Below are positions 1 to 8,328 of a stretch of 42,860 bases of DNA, piece after piece. The notes beneath the pieces are model-generated. The model was not told the DNA's origin, did not search any database, and saw only the letters and a list, made by a program, of their open reading frames with translations. A program made the translations under genes and the position numbers. The DNA is from Mesorhizobium caraganae. GTDB lineage: Bacteria > Pseudomonadota > Alphaproteobacteria > Rhizobiales > Rhizobiaceae. Position 1 is the stretch's first letter. Each line of letters opens with the position of its first letter. The stretch lies in the NCBI RefSeq assembly GCF_016836705.1, contig NZ_JAFCGY010000039.1, forward strand, positions 1 through 42,860. The letters are read 5' to 3'.

Positions 1-1
1 A

Positions 2-109
2 ACCGGCTCCGACGCTGCGCTCATTGCAGGCTTCGCGTCTGCGCCGGTTGCTCAACCCGCGCCATACGGCGTAACAGAAACGGCCGAGGCTCTAATCGCC
101 ACTGGATGA
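2..109 (+). CDS. C-terminal end of an unidentified upstream gene (partial)
   Basis: The frame starting at base 2 stays open for 35 residues and ends at a TGA that overlaps the start of the next gene in an ATGA arrangement (106-109). The visible tail is rich in Ala, Pro and Thr (it ends AEALIATG). The overlap suggests the two genes are translated as a pair. Too little is visible to name a family. The frame starting at base 1 is also open and runs into the downstream gene, so the competing explanation is that the downstream gene simply starts further upstream. Confidence 0.45.
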   Translation, partial: TGSDAALIAGFASAPVAQPAPYGVTETAEALIATG

Positions 110-588
110 AACTTCAGTGGCAGGTCAGGGAGCAGGTCAGAGGTAGTGCGTTAGGTTTTGGCGCATCGTGGGACATCTCAAACGCTGAGCGGGACGAAGT
201 TCGGAAACTTCTAGCTTTCCTAGAAGATCGCCGCGTTCTCTACGTCCCTCAAAATCTTGAGGTTCCTGGCGAGGTTGAGCGCTCGGTTCAGGAAATTAGA
301 AAGCGCTGCACCGATGCATTAGGCATAGTCTCGGAGCGGTCGCCGAGTTTGACCGCCATCAGATCGATCCGAGCTGCCTGCCGTCGATTTTTGGAGGAGC
401 CGCACGCCGACTTCCGAAACTATCAACCTCGAGATCATGGCCGGTTTCCAGATCAATTGGGCTTCTTCACGGCGCTAGGGGAGCTTCGAACGCGCGTTGG
501 CATTCAAATTGCGGATCTCGCATCATCATACGAGATTGAAATAGAGCCCGAGCTTGCGACGATCCTACCTCCCGATGACACCGACTGA
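106..588 (+). CDS. DUF6650-like hypothetical protein
   Basis: This predicts a 160-residue soluble protein with no signal peptide or membrane segment. The N-terminus has a Gly/Phe-rich stretch (SALGFGASWDI) followed by a helical segment containing FLEDRRVLY and a second one with IRAACRRFLEE. That layout is what I remember of the DUF6650 family of small proteins of unknown function, but I could not run a profile search. The start is coupled to the stop of the preceding frame by an ATGA overlap. The gene converges tail to tail on the helicase gene of the Gabija-like pair with an 18-base gap, so it may belong to the same defence cluster. Function is unknown. Confidence 0.6.
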   Translation: MKLQWQVREQVRGSALGFGASWDISNAERDEVRKLLAFLEDRRVLYVPQNLEVPGEVERSVQEIRKRCTDALGIVSERSPSLTAIRSIRAACRRFLEEPHADFRNYQPRDHGRFPDQLGFFTALGELRTRVGIQIADLASSYEIEIEPELATILPPDDTD

Positions 589-606
589 TAGCGGCTTCGC
601 CCCGCG

Positions 607-2514
607 CTAATCTGGAAGCACAAGCATTACTTCACCTGCATCGAACCAGCGGTTAGCTAACACGTGCGCCCTCACCGCGGCCGGGTTTTCTGTGTAGGCA
701 ACCAAGGCCAAACTCCTCTTTGCGCGGCTGCATGTTACGTAAAAAAGGCGTCGCGTTCGCTCGATAGAATTGTCTTTACCCTCCTGCTGGCTCTTGAGGT
801 CGCCGGGCGTGGGAGCCTTGGCGCCGAGCAGCTTTTCGTAGCCAAACATGAAGCCCCGTGCTTCGCTGTCGTCCATTAGGACCATGACGCGATCAAATTC
901 GAGCCCCTTCACGCCTTGGTGCGTGTCGTAAGACGCTTCATGCGCAACATAGGCGGCGTACGGTTCTATCATTGAGAATGGGCACTCAAGGAACTCCAGC
1001 AGCGCCGCCATATCCTCACTTGGCGGGTCGGCCCTCTCGTCTTCGGCCTTCACACTCTCCGATTCCGACGAGGCCATTCGCACCGCGAGCACCGCCTTGA
1101 GCCTTTCGGGTATGTCGAAAAGTTTCGTCTCGGCTATGCTCTCCAGCACCTGGCCACAGGAGGGCACGCCAGCCTCCCATAACCCCATAAGGTGGTTGAT
1201 TGCTGTCTGAGCTGCAGCCAACTGATCCGCCGGTTTTTGCGACGCCTTTAAGCTGTCCTTGCTGAGCAAAGGCGACAGTTCCCTTAAGACTCTGGTTGCT
1301 GCAAACTTGTCTCTCTTTTTTTGAGCATTGACCAACGGCAGCACGCAGTGGGTGAAGAGGCGGGCGGGACCGAAAGTGCCGTCCAGGAAGCTGGTGCGAA
1401 ACTCTTCGACTGATGCTAATGCCTCGAACATCCTCTCGAACCCCATCCGGCGCGCAGCCATGTGGTGTTCGAGCGTCAAGATTTTGCAATCATCAATGCG
1501 TTTCCAAAGCGGATCGCTGGTGATCTCTGCCATGTATTCCCGGATACGCTGCTCCAGCGCGGGTTTGTCGTCGGTGCCTGTGGGGAATACGAAGAGGCGA
1601 GCCCACCCCTCGATCGCGTCGTCACGAGGCTCCTGGGTATGCACGTCCGCTGACGAGCGGATCTGGTTGATCAAACGAACGACACGCTTCGGACTACGAT
1701 GATTGAGTTTTTTTTCTGGGACTGCCCAGCCCGCGGGGATTTCATCCTCGATGCGGTCCTTTCCGTCAGCGTAGATGCGCTGCATGGTGTCGCCGATCAA
1801 CCCAAGACTGAAACGCTCTTTGTGCGCCTGCTGAACGCTGAGTAGCGCATCTACCAGCGCGCCGTGGGTATCTTGGCTCTCGTCAATAAAGAGGAAAGGG
1901 AATTTTTCGACGAGAAGCCGTTGCATAAGCGGCTTGGTATGGAGGAACGACGAGAAAATTTTGATCACTTCGCTGTGGTTCAGCGCGTTTCGTTCTCGAT
2001 TGTCGCCGTTGGGATTATAGGTGAATGTTTTGATCTGATCCAAACGATCCAAGCGATGACCTTTGGACTCGATCTGCGCGAGGCGGGATATGGACGCTTT
2101 TGTGCCGGGCCGGCCTTTCGTTTCCCCTTCCTGAAGTTCACGGATTTGGCGCTGGAGCGCATCACGCAGCCATACTCGTATATCGCTGTTTAGGCCTTGG
2201 ATCTGCTGCCAAGCAAAACTATGGATGGTCCGGACAACCAAGAGAGCGTCGTATTCCGTTCGCCGGATGATCTCGTCACAGGCAGCGTTCGTGTATGTGA
2301 TGACCGCGACCTGTCGGCCACGCAGGCGAAGCTTTTCGCGGAAATTTTCGCGAATATGTTGGAGCGCGTTCACCAGCGTCCGGGTTTTGCCGGAACCAGC
2401 CCCGGCAAACAGGAAAAAGCTCTTGGGATCGTCCAGCCGAAGGGCATCGGCAATCGTCCCATCAACATGATCGTCCATGTTCATGTTGGAGTTGGATTGT
2501 ACCAGCTCTGTCAT
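607..2514 (-). CDS. gajB: UvrD/Rep-like superfamily 1 helicase, GajB-like
   Basis: The 635-residue protein shows the SF1A helicase motifs in order: Walker A AGAGSGKT at residues 37-44, motif Ia VITYTNAACDE near 71-81, Walker B FLFIDESQD at 207-215, motif III GLIGDTMQ near 238-245, motif V DTHQGVKGLEFD and motif VI FYVTCSRAKR near the C-terminus. Its ATG overlaps the stop of the upstream OLD-family nuclease gene by four bases, so the two are translationally coupled. A GajA-type nuclease followed by a UvrD-like helicase is the hallmark of Gabija anti-phage systems and of class 2 OLD nucleases. In Gabija the helicase partner assembles with GajA and is thought to activate it on damaged or nucleotide-depleted substrates. 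It is somewhat longer than the roughly 500-residue reference GajB from memory. A generic DNA repair helicase is the alternative, made less likely by the coupling. Confidence 0.85.
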   Translation of the reverse strand: MTELVQSNSNMNMDDHVDGTIADALRLDDPKSFFLFAGAGSGKTRTLVNALQHIRENFREKLRLRGRQVAVITYTNAACDEIIRRTEYDALLVVRTIHSFAWQQIQGLNSDIRVWLRDALQRQIRELQEGETKGRPGTKASISRLAQIESKGHRLDRLDQIKTFTYNPNGDNRERNALNHSEVIKIFSSFLHTKPLMQRLLVEKFPFLFIDESQDTHGALVDALLSVQQAHKERFSLGLIGDTMQRIYADGKDRIEDEIPAGWAVPEKKLNHRSPKRVVRLINQIRSSADVHTQEPRDDAIEGWARLFVFPTGTDDKPALEQRIREYMAEITSDPLWKRIDDCKILTLEHHMAARRMGFERMFEALASVEEFRTSFLDGTFGPARLFTHCVLPLVNAQKKRDKFAATRVLRELSPLLSKDSLKASQKPADQLAAAQTAINHLMGLWEAGVPSCGQVLESIAETKLFDIPERLKAVLAVRMASSESESVKAEDERADPPSEDMAALLEFLECPFSMIEPYAAYVAHEASYDTHQGVKGLEFDRVMVLMDDSEARGFMFGYEKLLGAKAPTPGDLKSQQEGKDNSIERTRRLFYVTCSRAKRSLALVAYTENPAAVRAHVLANRWFDAGEVMLVLPD

Positions 2515-4838
2515 GCCGCCACTCCGGCAAGTTCATTCACCGCTGCTGGAAGGGGATTTTCGAGCACTTTCACGATGCCGAGTTCGAGCTGCTTGTGTTC
2601 AAGCTGTTCGGCTAGCCATAGAAGCCCAACACGGATGTAAGGTGGTGGAGCGAGGGCGATTGGGTTCTCAATCTCAAGCAGGTCTAACGCGAATTCCGCC
2701 TTGTTCCCTTCCTTCAAATGCTCTTTCAGGGCTACCGCCAATGCAGCACTATCTGCGCTGTCGGTGATGGCTTTGCGGAATTTTGCAATGAGACCTGTGC
2801 CGTCGAGGCCAGCGAAGAGGGGCAAGTTCGCATAGACGATCGAATCTTCAAGCGTATAGGCCAGTGCTTCTGCCGCTGTGCCTTTGAAGGTGATTTGCAC
2901 CGGACTCTGGTAAGCCACGCAAACCGCGAAGCGCTCATCGGTGTAGGTCAGAATCTTGTCCGCGTCAGGCTTGTCCAGAAGCTCATCGAGGAGAGTGGCA
3001 ACCGGACACCAGGTTCGCAGGGTCTGATTGCGGGAGGTAAAGTTCTGGCCCCTAACCGGTACTGCGACCTTTCCGTCAGCATCGCATGAGTCGAGATCTG
3101 TGATGATAAGGGTTGTCAGGCCAATTCGCTCGACCAGTGCCTTCATGCGGTGGGCGTGGCTTCCGCCGATTTCAAGCCAGGTGATGTAGCTCTCAGACAG
3201 CTTGGCGAATTCAGCATGCTCGTTCACAAAATGAGGAACGAGAATGCGTTCGGCTGGCCCCTCGATGAAAATGGCCGCATCGGCAAAGAGGAGATCGCAG
3301 TGCGTCACCTTAAGGTAGCGGGTGACGAAACGTTTTGTGTCAGGATCGCCGCCGAACGCATCGTTGAGGTTCAGGACGCATGAGGTCGGAATACTCGTTG
3401 CATTGCCCGGTAGACGCCGGAAATACCGGAGCGAGTCAAACTCGCATTCGTGCGCGATGTGGCTTGAATGTGTACTTACCACCATCTGGGTGCGGAAGGG
3501 TTCTTTGGCTCCGAGTTCGTCGTGATTGCGGAGAATCTTGTACGCTTGGCGGATGAAGACCTGCTGGACCTGCGTATGGAGGTGCACCTCGGGTTCTTCG
3601 ATGAGGACCAAGTGCAGGGGCGCGATAACCGTTCCATCCCCCGCCTTTGCCTTCGCTTTGCCGACTTTCATCCAGCTGTCGCGAAACGCCATTAAGCGAA
3701 AAACCATCGATATGAGATTTTGATATCCGAGACCGTTTGATTCTTCCGGCAGATGAAGATTGACGTGTTTCTCTCCATCATGGACCGCGATCTCGAAACG
3801 CACTGCGGCCTCATGATTAAGCCCCTCCACCGGGCGCAATCGTGTGGAGATATTCAACCTTGGATCAGTTACCCCCGGATATCCTAGTGTATGCATTTCC
3901 TTGAGTGGACTTTCAAACCCGTCGGTCAGGCGACCGTCAAAAGCTTGCTGGGCCTGCTCGATCGCCCTTAGCGCGTGCAGGTCTTTCGCGTCCGGTTTTT
4001 CATACGGATCAAGGTGGTGAGCGTAATACTGGCGCAGCTGGGAGGACAGCTTTCGAGAACCGGAAGCTGTAGCAGCCTTGTCATCCTCAAAACCGTCGTC
4101 ACCGTTTCCGAAGCCCCTCTGAGCACTGATCTCGTCGATGCGAATGAGCCCCTTGAAGGGATCTCCTTCGATTGGCTCATTGCCGTTAAGTTGCTGAGGC
4201 TGGGCTACCCCGTGCACCGGATCTGCGATGGCCTCCGGATCCAACACGTAATATCTATGGGTGAAATAGCTTGTAAGCCGCCGTTGGAGAAAATCGACCA
4301 AGTTTTCAGGCCACAGCTTAACCTCGAACGCGGGCCCGGCCGCCCCCTCTTCCCCGGCAAGTGCGGCAGCAGCCTTCTGGAGCGATAACACTTCCCCGCG
4401 AGCCGACACGTAATCCATCTGCAGCTGCTTGGCATCGCTCGGCTCATAACGGACGCGAACGCCCAAACGGCCAGCGACCCATTCGAGCGTGGGCAGGAGC
4501 GGTTGCACGTAGTGCAGCTCGGTCTCGGGGACATCGAGCCAGATATCCACTGATGGCAGCACCGTACCCCAATCCGGGTCAGGCATCGGCTCCTGTGCCA
4601 CCAGTGCCTGCTCCCAAGCCAACCCCATCGTATTGATGGTGGGCCAATGGCTCAGAGTGAAGTCGTTGAATGCGAAATTATTCTTTTCCCGCTGAACGAG
4701 AAAGTACCGAAGCGCCGTAATTGCCGATGTTTTCCCGCTGTTGTTAGCTCCGACAAAGACTGTTGTTTTCTTCGATAGACCAACTCGCGTTGAAATCAAC
4801 TTCCGGAAATTTGAAACTTCTACAAATTCGATGTGCAT
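2511..4838 (-). CDS. gajA: OLD-family ATP-dependent endonuclease (ATPase plus TOPRIM), GajA-like
   Basis: The protein of about 775 residues starts MHIEFVEVSNFRKL. I chose the ATG at 4838 because a GGAGGGGG Shine-Dalgarno lies just upstream; a longer frame to 4907 has no such site. The ABC-type ATPase half shows Walker A GANNSGKT at 30-37, the signature region SNGLGYQ near 367-373, Walker B LVLIEEPEVHLH near 410-421 and the H-loop STHSSH near 455-460. The TOPRIM half follows, with the metal-binding glutamate in AAIFIEGPAE near 521-530 and the DxD-type motif ITDLDSCDADG near 579-589. In Gabija this nuclease cuts DNA when nucleotides are depleted by phage replication. It is clearly longer than the canonical GajA of about 580 residues, with extra sequence between Walker A and the signature (roughly 90-330). 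Confidence 0.85.
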   Translation of the reverse strand: MHIEFVEVSNFRKLISTRVGLSKKTTVFVGANNSGKTSAITALRYFLVQREKNNFAFNDFTLSHWPTINTMGLAWEQALVAQEPMPDPDWGTVLPSVDIWLDVPETELHYVQPLLPTLEWVAGRLGVRVRYEPSDAKQLQMDYVSARGEVLSLQKAAAALAGEEGAAGPAFEVKLWPENLVDFLQRRLTSYFTHRYYVLDPEAIADPVHGVAQPQQLNGNEPIEGDPFKGLIRIDEISAQRGFGNGDDGFEDDKAATASGSRKLSSQLRQYYAHHLDPYEKPDAKDLHALRAIEQAQQAFDGRLTDGFESPLKEMHTLGYPGVTDPRLNISTRLRPVEGLNHEAAVRFEIAVHDGEKHVNLHLPEESNGLGYQNLISMVFRLMAFRDSWMKVGKAKAKAGDGTVIAPLHLVLIEEPEVHLHTQVQQVFIRQAYKILRNHDELGAKEPFRTQMVVSTHSSHIAHECEFDSLRYFRRLPGNATSIPTSCVLNLNDAFGGDPDTKRFVTRYLKVTHCDLLFADAAIFIEGPAERILVPHFVNEHAEFAKLSESYITWLEIGGSHAHRMKALVERIGLTTLIITDLDSCDADGKVAVPVRGQNFTSRNQTLRTWCPVATLLDELLDKPDADKILTYTDERFAVCVAYQSPVQITFKGTAAEALAYTLEDSIVYANLPLFAGLDGTGLIAKFRKAITDSADSAALAVALKEHLKEGNKAEFALDLLEIENPIALAPPPYIRVGLLWLAEQLEHKQLELGIVKVLENPLPAAVNELAGVAA

Positions 4839-5009
4839 GGCTGTCCCCCTCCAGCCTTTATATAGCAAATTACACGTGCAGCGGAACCTCTTCCGCGATC
4901 TTCCCACCGATTTTGAGTCAGAAAAGGAATAGTATTTTTAGGCTCCAATTCAATCTCGGCCTACCCCGGACTTCGCTATCGCCCGACCAGCATTCAGCAC
5001 ATTCGGTCA

Positions 5010-5033
5010 GTGCGGGCTGCGCTCTGCCCGCAC
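5010..5033. terminator. Possible hairpin terminator downstream of the CoiA-like gene
   Basis: GTGCGGGC at 5010-5017 pairs perfectly with GCCCGCAC at 5026-5033 across an 8-base loop. It sits between the stop of the CoiA-like gene (5121, minus strand) and the start of the GajA-like gene (4838, minus strand). There is no T-tract after it on either strand, so it is a weak terminator candidate or only a structured leader. Confidence 0.3.
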
Positions 5034-5120
5034 ACTGCGGAAAACTGAATACTTCATCAAGGCAAGCTTATGGCCGGCGCTATGGCAACCTTCGTGCGTC
5101 AGACCAGGAACGAGCATCAA

Positions 5121-5864
5121 TCAACCGATACTGTAGGCGCGTTCCAATGCCAGTCTGGCAGCTGCCAGATAGGATATCCGTGCAGCATGCCGGCGATAGC
5201 TTCTGTCAGCGCCATCCGCTTTATGTGCCGGCCTCTGCCGAACCTGAACGGTGGCAAAACATCGGGGGTAAGTGTCCTTTCCGGCAAGTTCTATGGCAAA
5301 GGGCACTAACTCCTCGCAATCGCATAAGACCTCGCCGGTCTCACGGCGGTACTGGCTGTTTTTGTAACTGAGGGCCTTTGTCGAACGCAAGGCTACCGGC
5401 CTCTCGGACATGATCCAACAACACCTGACACCAGAGCGCCGATAGCGCTGCGTCCTGGTCAGGAAATCGTCCAAGTGCTGGCTTGAGAGTTGAATCTCGA
5501 ATGCGACCCGCCTGCCGTCAGCCGGAAAAACCAGCACGTCTGCTATCCATTCGGCGCCTGCTCCGTCTGTTCCCCAGGCCTCAAGTTCCGCCCGAAAGCC
5601 CATAGCCCGCACAGCCTTGACCACATCGATCTTCAGGCGAGTGTGTGCGTAGCTCTCCGGGACGGGAAGCTGACCTGTAAATCCAGGAGCGTGCGCGAAG
5701 AATCGGAGGCCCCGGATTGATGTTTTGGGCACAGCCGGCCACGCCGTGCGCGGCATTAGCCATGTCCCGAGCGGCGCATTGCAAATACTCAGCCAAGCGG
5801 CATCGGAGGCCGAGAACGCTTCGGCCATGTCCCCTGTTGCCGCGTTGTACGCGATCTGCCCCAA
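5121..5864 (-). CDS. CoiA-like nuclease domain protein
   Basis: The 247-residue protein contains the region EWIADVLVFPADGRRVAFEIQ with a following SSQ, then FLTRTQRYRRSGVRCCWIM. This matches the conserved core of the CoiA-like family: a PD-(D/E)xK nuclease fold whose acidic residues lie in the ADV and AFEIQLS segments, followed by an RT..Y...G....WI motif. CoiA was first described as a competence-induced protein in Gram-positive bacteria; homologues in proteobacterial islands are uncharacterised and often lie beside restriction or defence genes. Here it lies between a Gabija-like pair and an Mrr-like nuclease, which suggests a DNA-targeting role. The Cys-rich tail (residues 180-215, with CDCEE and CFA) is not a clear zinc finger. 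Confidence 0.7.
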   Translation of the reverse strand: MGQIAYNAATGDMAEAFSASDAAWLSICNAPLGTWLMPRTAWPAVPKTSIRGLRFFAHAPGFTGQLPVPESYAHTRLKIDVVKAVRAMGFRAELEAWGTDGAGAEWIADVLVFPADGRRVAFEIQLSSQHLDDFLTRTQRYRRSGVRCCWIMSERPVALRSTKALSYKNSQYRRETGEVLCDCEELVPFAIELAGKDTYPRCFATVQVRQRPAHKADGADRSYRRHAARISYLAAARLALERAYSIG

Positions 5865-6413
5865 TTATCCGAACCCTCTCACGTAATCATGTCGTTGAGT
5901 CTTTATACTACCACCGCCAAATGCCACTGCGGCGCGGTAGATCAATCGTCTTTGAGCAGACTGCGGTCAGATCCTCGTCACTTGGCATACTTCCATGAAG
6001 GAGGATCGCTTGTAGCGCATCTCGCAGAAGCAACCACGACCAGGCGGCGGACGACCAATTCCGGTCGGGTGTCGCGACGGCGGACCTGGGCCATGCGTTC
6101 GCTGCGTTGCAACGGGCTGAGGGTATCCAAGCGCCACTATCCTGATTCGCTGTGGTGAGATTGGCCTCAACCGTTGAAGAATTGCAAAGGCGGCTTTGCG
6201 GTCTCAGCCCATCAGCGCCACTCGCTGATCTTTGGCAGCGCCGCCCGATCAAGGAGGATAGATGGGCTCTACCTCTTCGGGTGCGCACAGCACCACAACT
6301 CCTGTCGACCGTCGGCGAATTCTTCGATTCTTTTCCAGCTAGTCGTCCCGCACGTCGGGTAGTGTAGCATGATCACCACTGCACGGTGACATGCGTTTCG
6401 GGGAGCGATCACG
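5865..6413. other. Intergenic stretch between two nuclease genes, nothing recognised
   Basis: Both strands carry only short overlapping frames with no family motif. It presumably holds the divergent promoters of the CoiA-like gene (leftward) and the Mrr-like gene (rightward), but I see no convincing -35/-10 pair. Confidence 0.5.
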
Positions 6414-7163
6414 ATGAAGGACATATGGGAGGACTGGAAACGCTACGAGCGTTTGGTCGCTCGGTTGATGGCCGACCAGTTATCAACGGAATTATGCGTG
6501 ACTCCGAACGCTTCGATCCTGGGTGCCATCACGGGTATCAAGCGACAGATCGACGTTCTGATCGAAGCGCGGCACGACACCGACAACAGCCGGCGGATTA
6601 TCGTCGACGCCAAGCGGCGGAAGCGCAAGATCGACGTAAAGGACGTAGAGACCTTCAGGGGGATGATGGAAGACGTAGGGGCCACCCATGGCATTCTCGT
6701 TTGTCCTCACGGACATACGCCAGCGGCGGAGAAGCGCGCCCAGACGGCAGTAAGCATCCGCTTGCTGCCGCTCGACCGTCTTGAGGATTTCGATCCGACA
6801 ACTTGGCCACGCTGCTCTCGTCCCAGATGCAAGAACGGACGCGTTTTCTGGGACGGTTATCCGGAGGTCTCACTTGGCCTTCTGGCGCTCGACGGCACCC
6901 CGACGCGACTCGCGTTCGTGCATAGCGTCGGCAAGTGCGATCGTTGCGGAGTCTTCCATGTGTCCTGCACAACCTGCCGTCAGATCCTCTGTATTCCCGA
7001 GGACGACGAAACCAACGTAGGCCATCAGTGCCCATGCCGACTGCCGTGGTTCTGGCTCGCGTCAATCGAGAAGGATGAGCGAGGCGCGCAGTCCGCCGAA
7101 CTTCATCTTGTGATGGGCCATGGCAAATTCCGGACGGTGAACCGCCGATCTCTAACGGGGTGA
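6414..7163 (+). CDS. Mrr-like restriction endonuclease with Cys-rich C-terminal region
   Basis: The 249-residue protein begins MKDIWEDWKRYERLVARLM, typical of the helix before Mrr-type nuclease cores. The catalytic signature of the PD-(D/E)xK fold is visible: RQIDVLIE near 41-48, then IIVDAKRRKRKIDVKDVETF near 61-80, where the D.K pair would bind metal, and GATHGILV on the next strand. The second half (about 135-210) carries paired cysteines (CSRPRCKNG, CDRCGVFHVSC, CRQILC, CPC), suggesting one or two zinc ribbons for DNA recognition. Mrr-family enzymes cleave foreign or modified DNA. It lacks a neighbouring methyltransferase, consistent with a modification-dependent (type IV-like) enzyme. 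The substrate is unknown. Confidence 0.72.
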   Translation: MKDIWEDWKRYERLVARLMADQLSTELCVTPNASILGAITGIKRQIDVLIEARHDTDNSRRIIVDAKRRKRKIDVKDVETFRGMMEDVGATHGILVCPHGHTPAAEKRAQTAVSIRLLPLDRLEDFDPTTWPRCSRPRCKNGRVFWDGYPEVSLGLLALDGTPTRLAFVHSVGKCDRCGVFHVSCTTCRQILCIPEDDETNVGHQCPCRLPWFWLASIEKDERGAQSAELHLVMGHGKFRTVNRRSLTG

Positions 7164-7740
7164 TTGAGCGCGCGATGCGAGATGTCGGCAACGATCAGAC
7201 GGCAAGCCGAGAGACAAAGAAACCCGATCGTCTACCAAGCAGTTCGACTGCTTCGCACAGAGTGCACCGAAATGTCCGGTAAGATTCTGGCGCAAACCCG
7301 AGTTCGAATGTAGTCGCTGGTGCATCGCGCTCTGCAGCCCTGGAGTGGTTGCCCCGCGCCGGTGTTGAAGCTGGCCGGGAAGCGTTCCAGAATTCAGCTC
7401 GACGCCTGGCCCGAGCGAGATTGTCCAAGGTAAAGCTCCTGCTGCCCCAAGCGAAACCTTGACTGGCAGACTTGCGAGACTTTCTGCTATGTTCGGGCGC
7501 GTTCCCTCAACGGGGAGAAGGGGCTTGGACAGGGCTCGACACGACAACCACTCAGATCAACGGCGGGTGCGCTCGTGGGTGGCCGACTAGCGCACATTTC
7601 CCTACTGTGTTTTCTGATTTTCGGACCAATGCGCCGCTGGCGAGTAGTCGCGTTCTATGTACTGACCGATCGAGCGCTGGTAGGCGACGATACGGGGCAA
7701 GCTTGGGAGACTACGGCTATTCCCTGGCTTCCGGGGTAGC
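7164..7740. other. Degenerate non-coding stretch after the Mrr-like gene
   Basis: Short frames occur in all phases, but none carries a motif, a good ribosome binding site or coherent composition. It leads into the decayed duplicate of the parB-like gene end. Confidence 0.5.
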
Positions 7741-8070
7741 ACGAAGGGAGGGCCAAGGGCGCCCTCGCCTGGCCTCAGCCCGGTTCGACACCAGGCCTGA
7801 GGACATTCCGGACGCAAAACCCGGGGCGTCTCTGTCTAACACGACAGCGCGACCGCCTCTGCCATAAGGTCGGCTTGGCTATGCGTTCCTAGCCGTTTTC
7901 GTGCCGCGCCACCACGGCGTTGAGATTGGCAGCGGCGACCTGAGCCAATAGGTCAGGCAAGGCAGCCCAATGGCTGCGCCAATCGCCACGACTAGGGGGG
8001 CGCCCGGTAACCGCCGGCTCCAACGTTCCACGGCTTCATTCCAGCCTATCAGCTCAATAAGGAGACCCTG
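7741..8070 (-). pseudogene. Decayed, internally deleted copy of the parB-like gene end and its downstream repeat
   Basis: Bases 7741-7825 match 10845-10921 (the structured repeat plus the terminator region below the parB-like gene), including GGACATTCCGGACGCAAAA followed by CCCGGGGC. Immediately after, 7850-7960 match 11208-11300, the C-terminal coding part of the parB-like gene (both contain CACCACGGCGTTGAGATTGG). The roughly 270 bases that separate these two blocks in the 10.9 kb locus are missing here. The copy is therefore a deleted duplicate with no intact reading frame. Confidence 0.65.
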
Positions 8071-8122
8071 CCCAACATACCGGTCTCTGAAAAAGCGATC
8101 CCGCTATCCGATGCTGTAATAT

Positions 8123-8152
8123 TTGACAAAACATCGATTTTCCCGAAGTATT
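8123..8152 (+). promoter_or_regulatory. Candidate sigma-70-type promoter of the 40-codon gene
   Basis: A perfect TTGACA (8123-8128) is followed after 17-18 bases by AAGTAT/AGTATT (8146-8152). The sequence is locally AT-rich compared with its surroundings. It lies about 20 bases before the Shine-Dalgarno of the small gene at 8172. The -10 match is weak, so the exact start is uncertain. Confidence 0.4.
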
Positions 8153-8171
8153 CACCTCGGAAGGAGGACCA

Positions 8172-8294
8172 ATGCCCCAACTGGTCATCGAATACTTTTT
8201 ACAAATAGAAGCTAGACTTGTCGGCACAACTCCTGCACTATTTACCGGAATGCAGACTTTGTTTTACTTACCGCTCTTGCACTTCACAAGGTAA
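8172..8294 (+). CDS. Small unidentified protein of 40 residues with complete expression signals
   Basis: An ATG at 8172 follows a near-perfect Shine-Dalgarno (AAGGAGGACCA, 8161-8171). The frame encodes MPQLVIEYFLQIEARLVG and continues with a hydrophobic Phe/Leu/Tyr-rich half ending LHFTR, stopping with TAA at 8294. A candidate promoter lies upstream and a T-tailed hairpin begins 12 bases after the stop. I do not recognise a family. The amphipathic to hydrophobic make-up is compatible with a membrane-active peptide, a small toxin or a regulatory leader, but there is no downstream gene on this strand for a leader to control. I call it a gene because all three expression signals agree. Confidence 0.5.
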   Translation: MPQLVIEYFLQIEARLVGTTPALFTGMQTLFYLPLLHFTR

Positions 8295-8306
8295 GTATAT
8301 GAAAAT

Positions 8307-8328
8307 GGCGCCCTCTGCGCCCTTTTTT
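8307..8328 (+). terminator. Rho-independent terminator after the 40-codon gene
   Basis: GGCGC (8307-8311) pairs with GCGCC (8317-8321) around CCTCT, followed by TTTTTT (8323-8328). The run of A before the stem (8302-8305) means the same hairpin could also serve the convergent membrane-protein gene, whose stop codon lies in the T-tract. Confidence 0.65.

Noticed and set aside
5889..5945. KCHCGAV as the start of a glutathione-dependent formaldehyde-activating (GFA) enzyme
   Set aside because: The frame lacks the other zinc cysteines and the rest of the fold.
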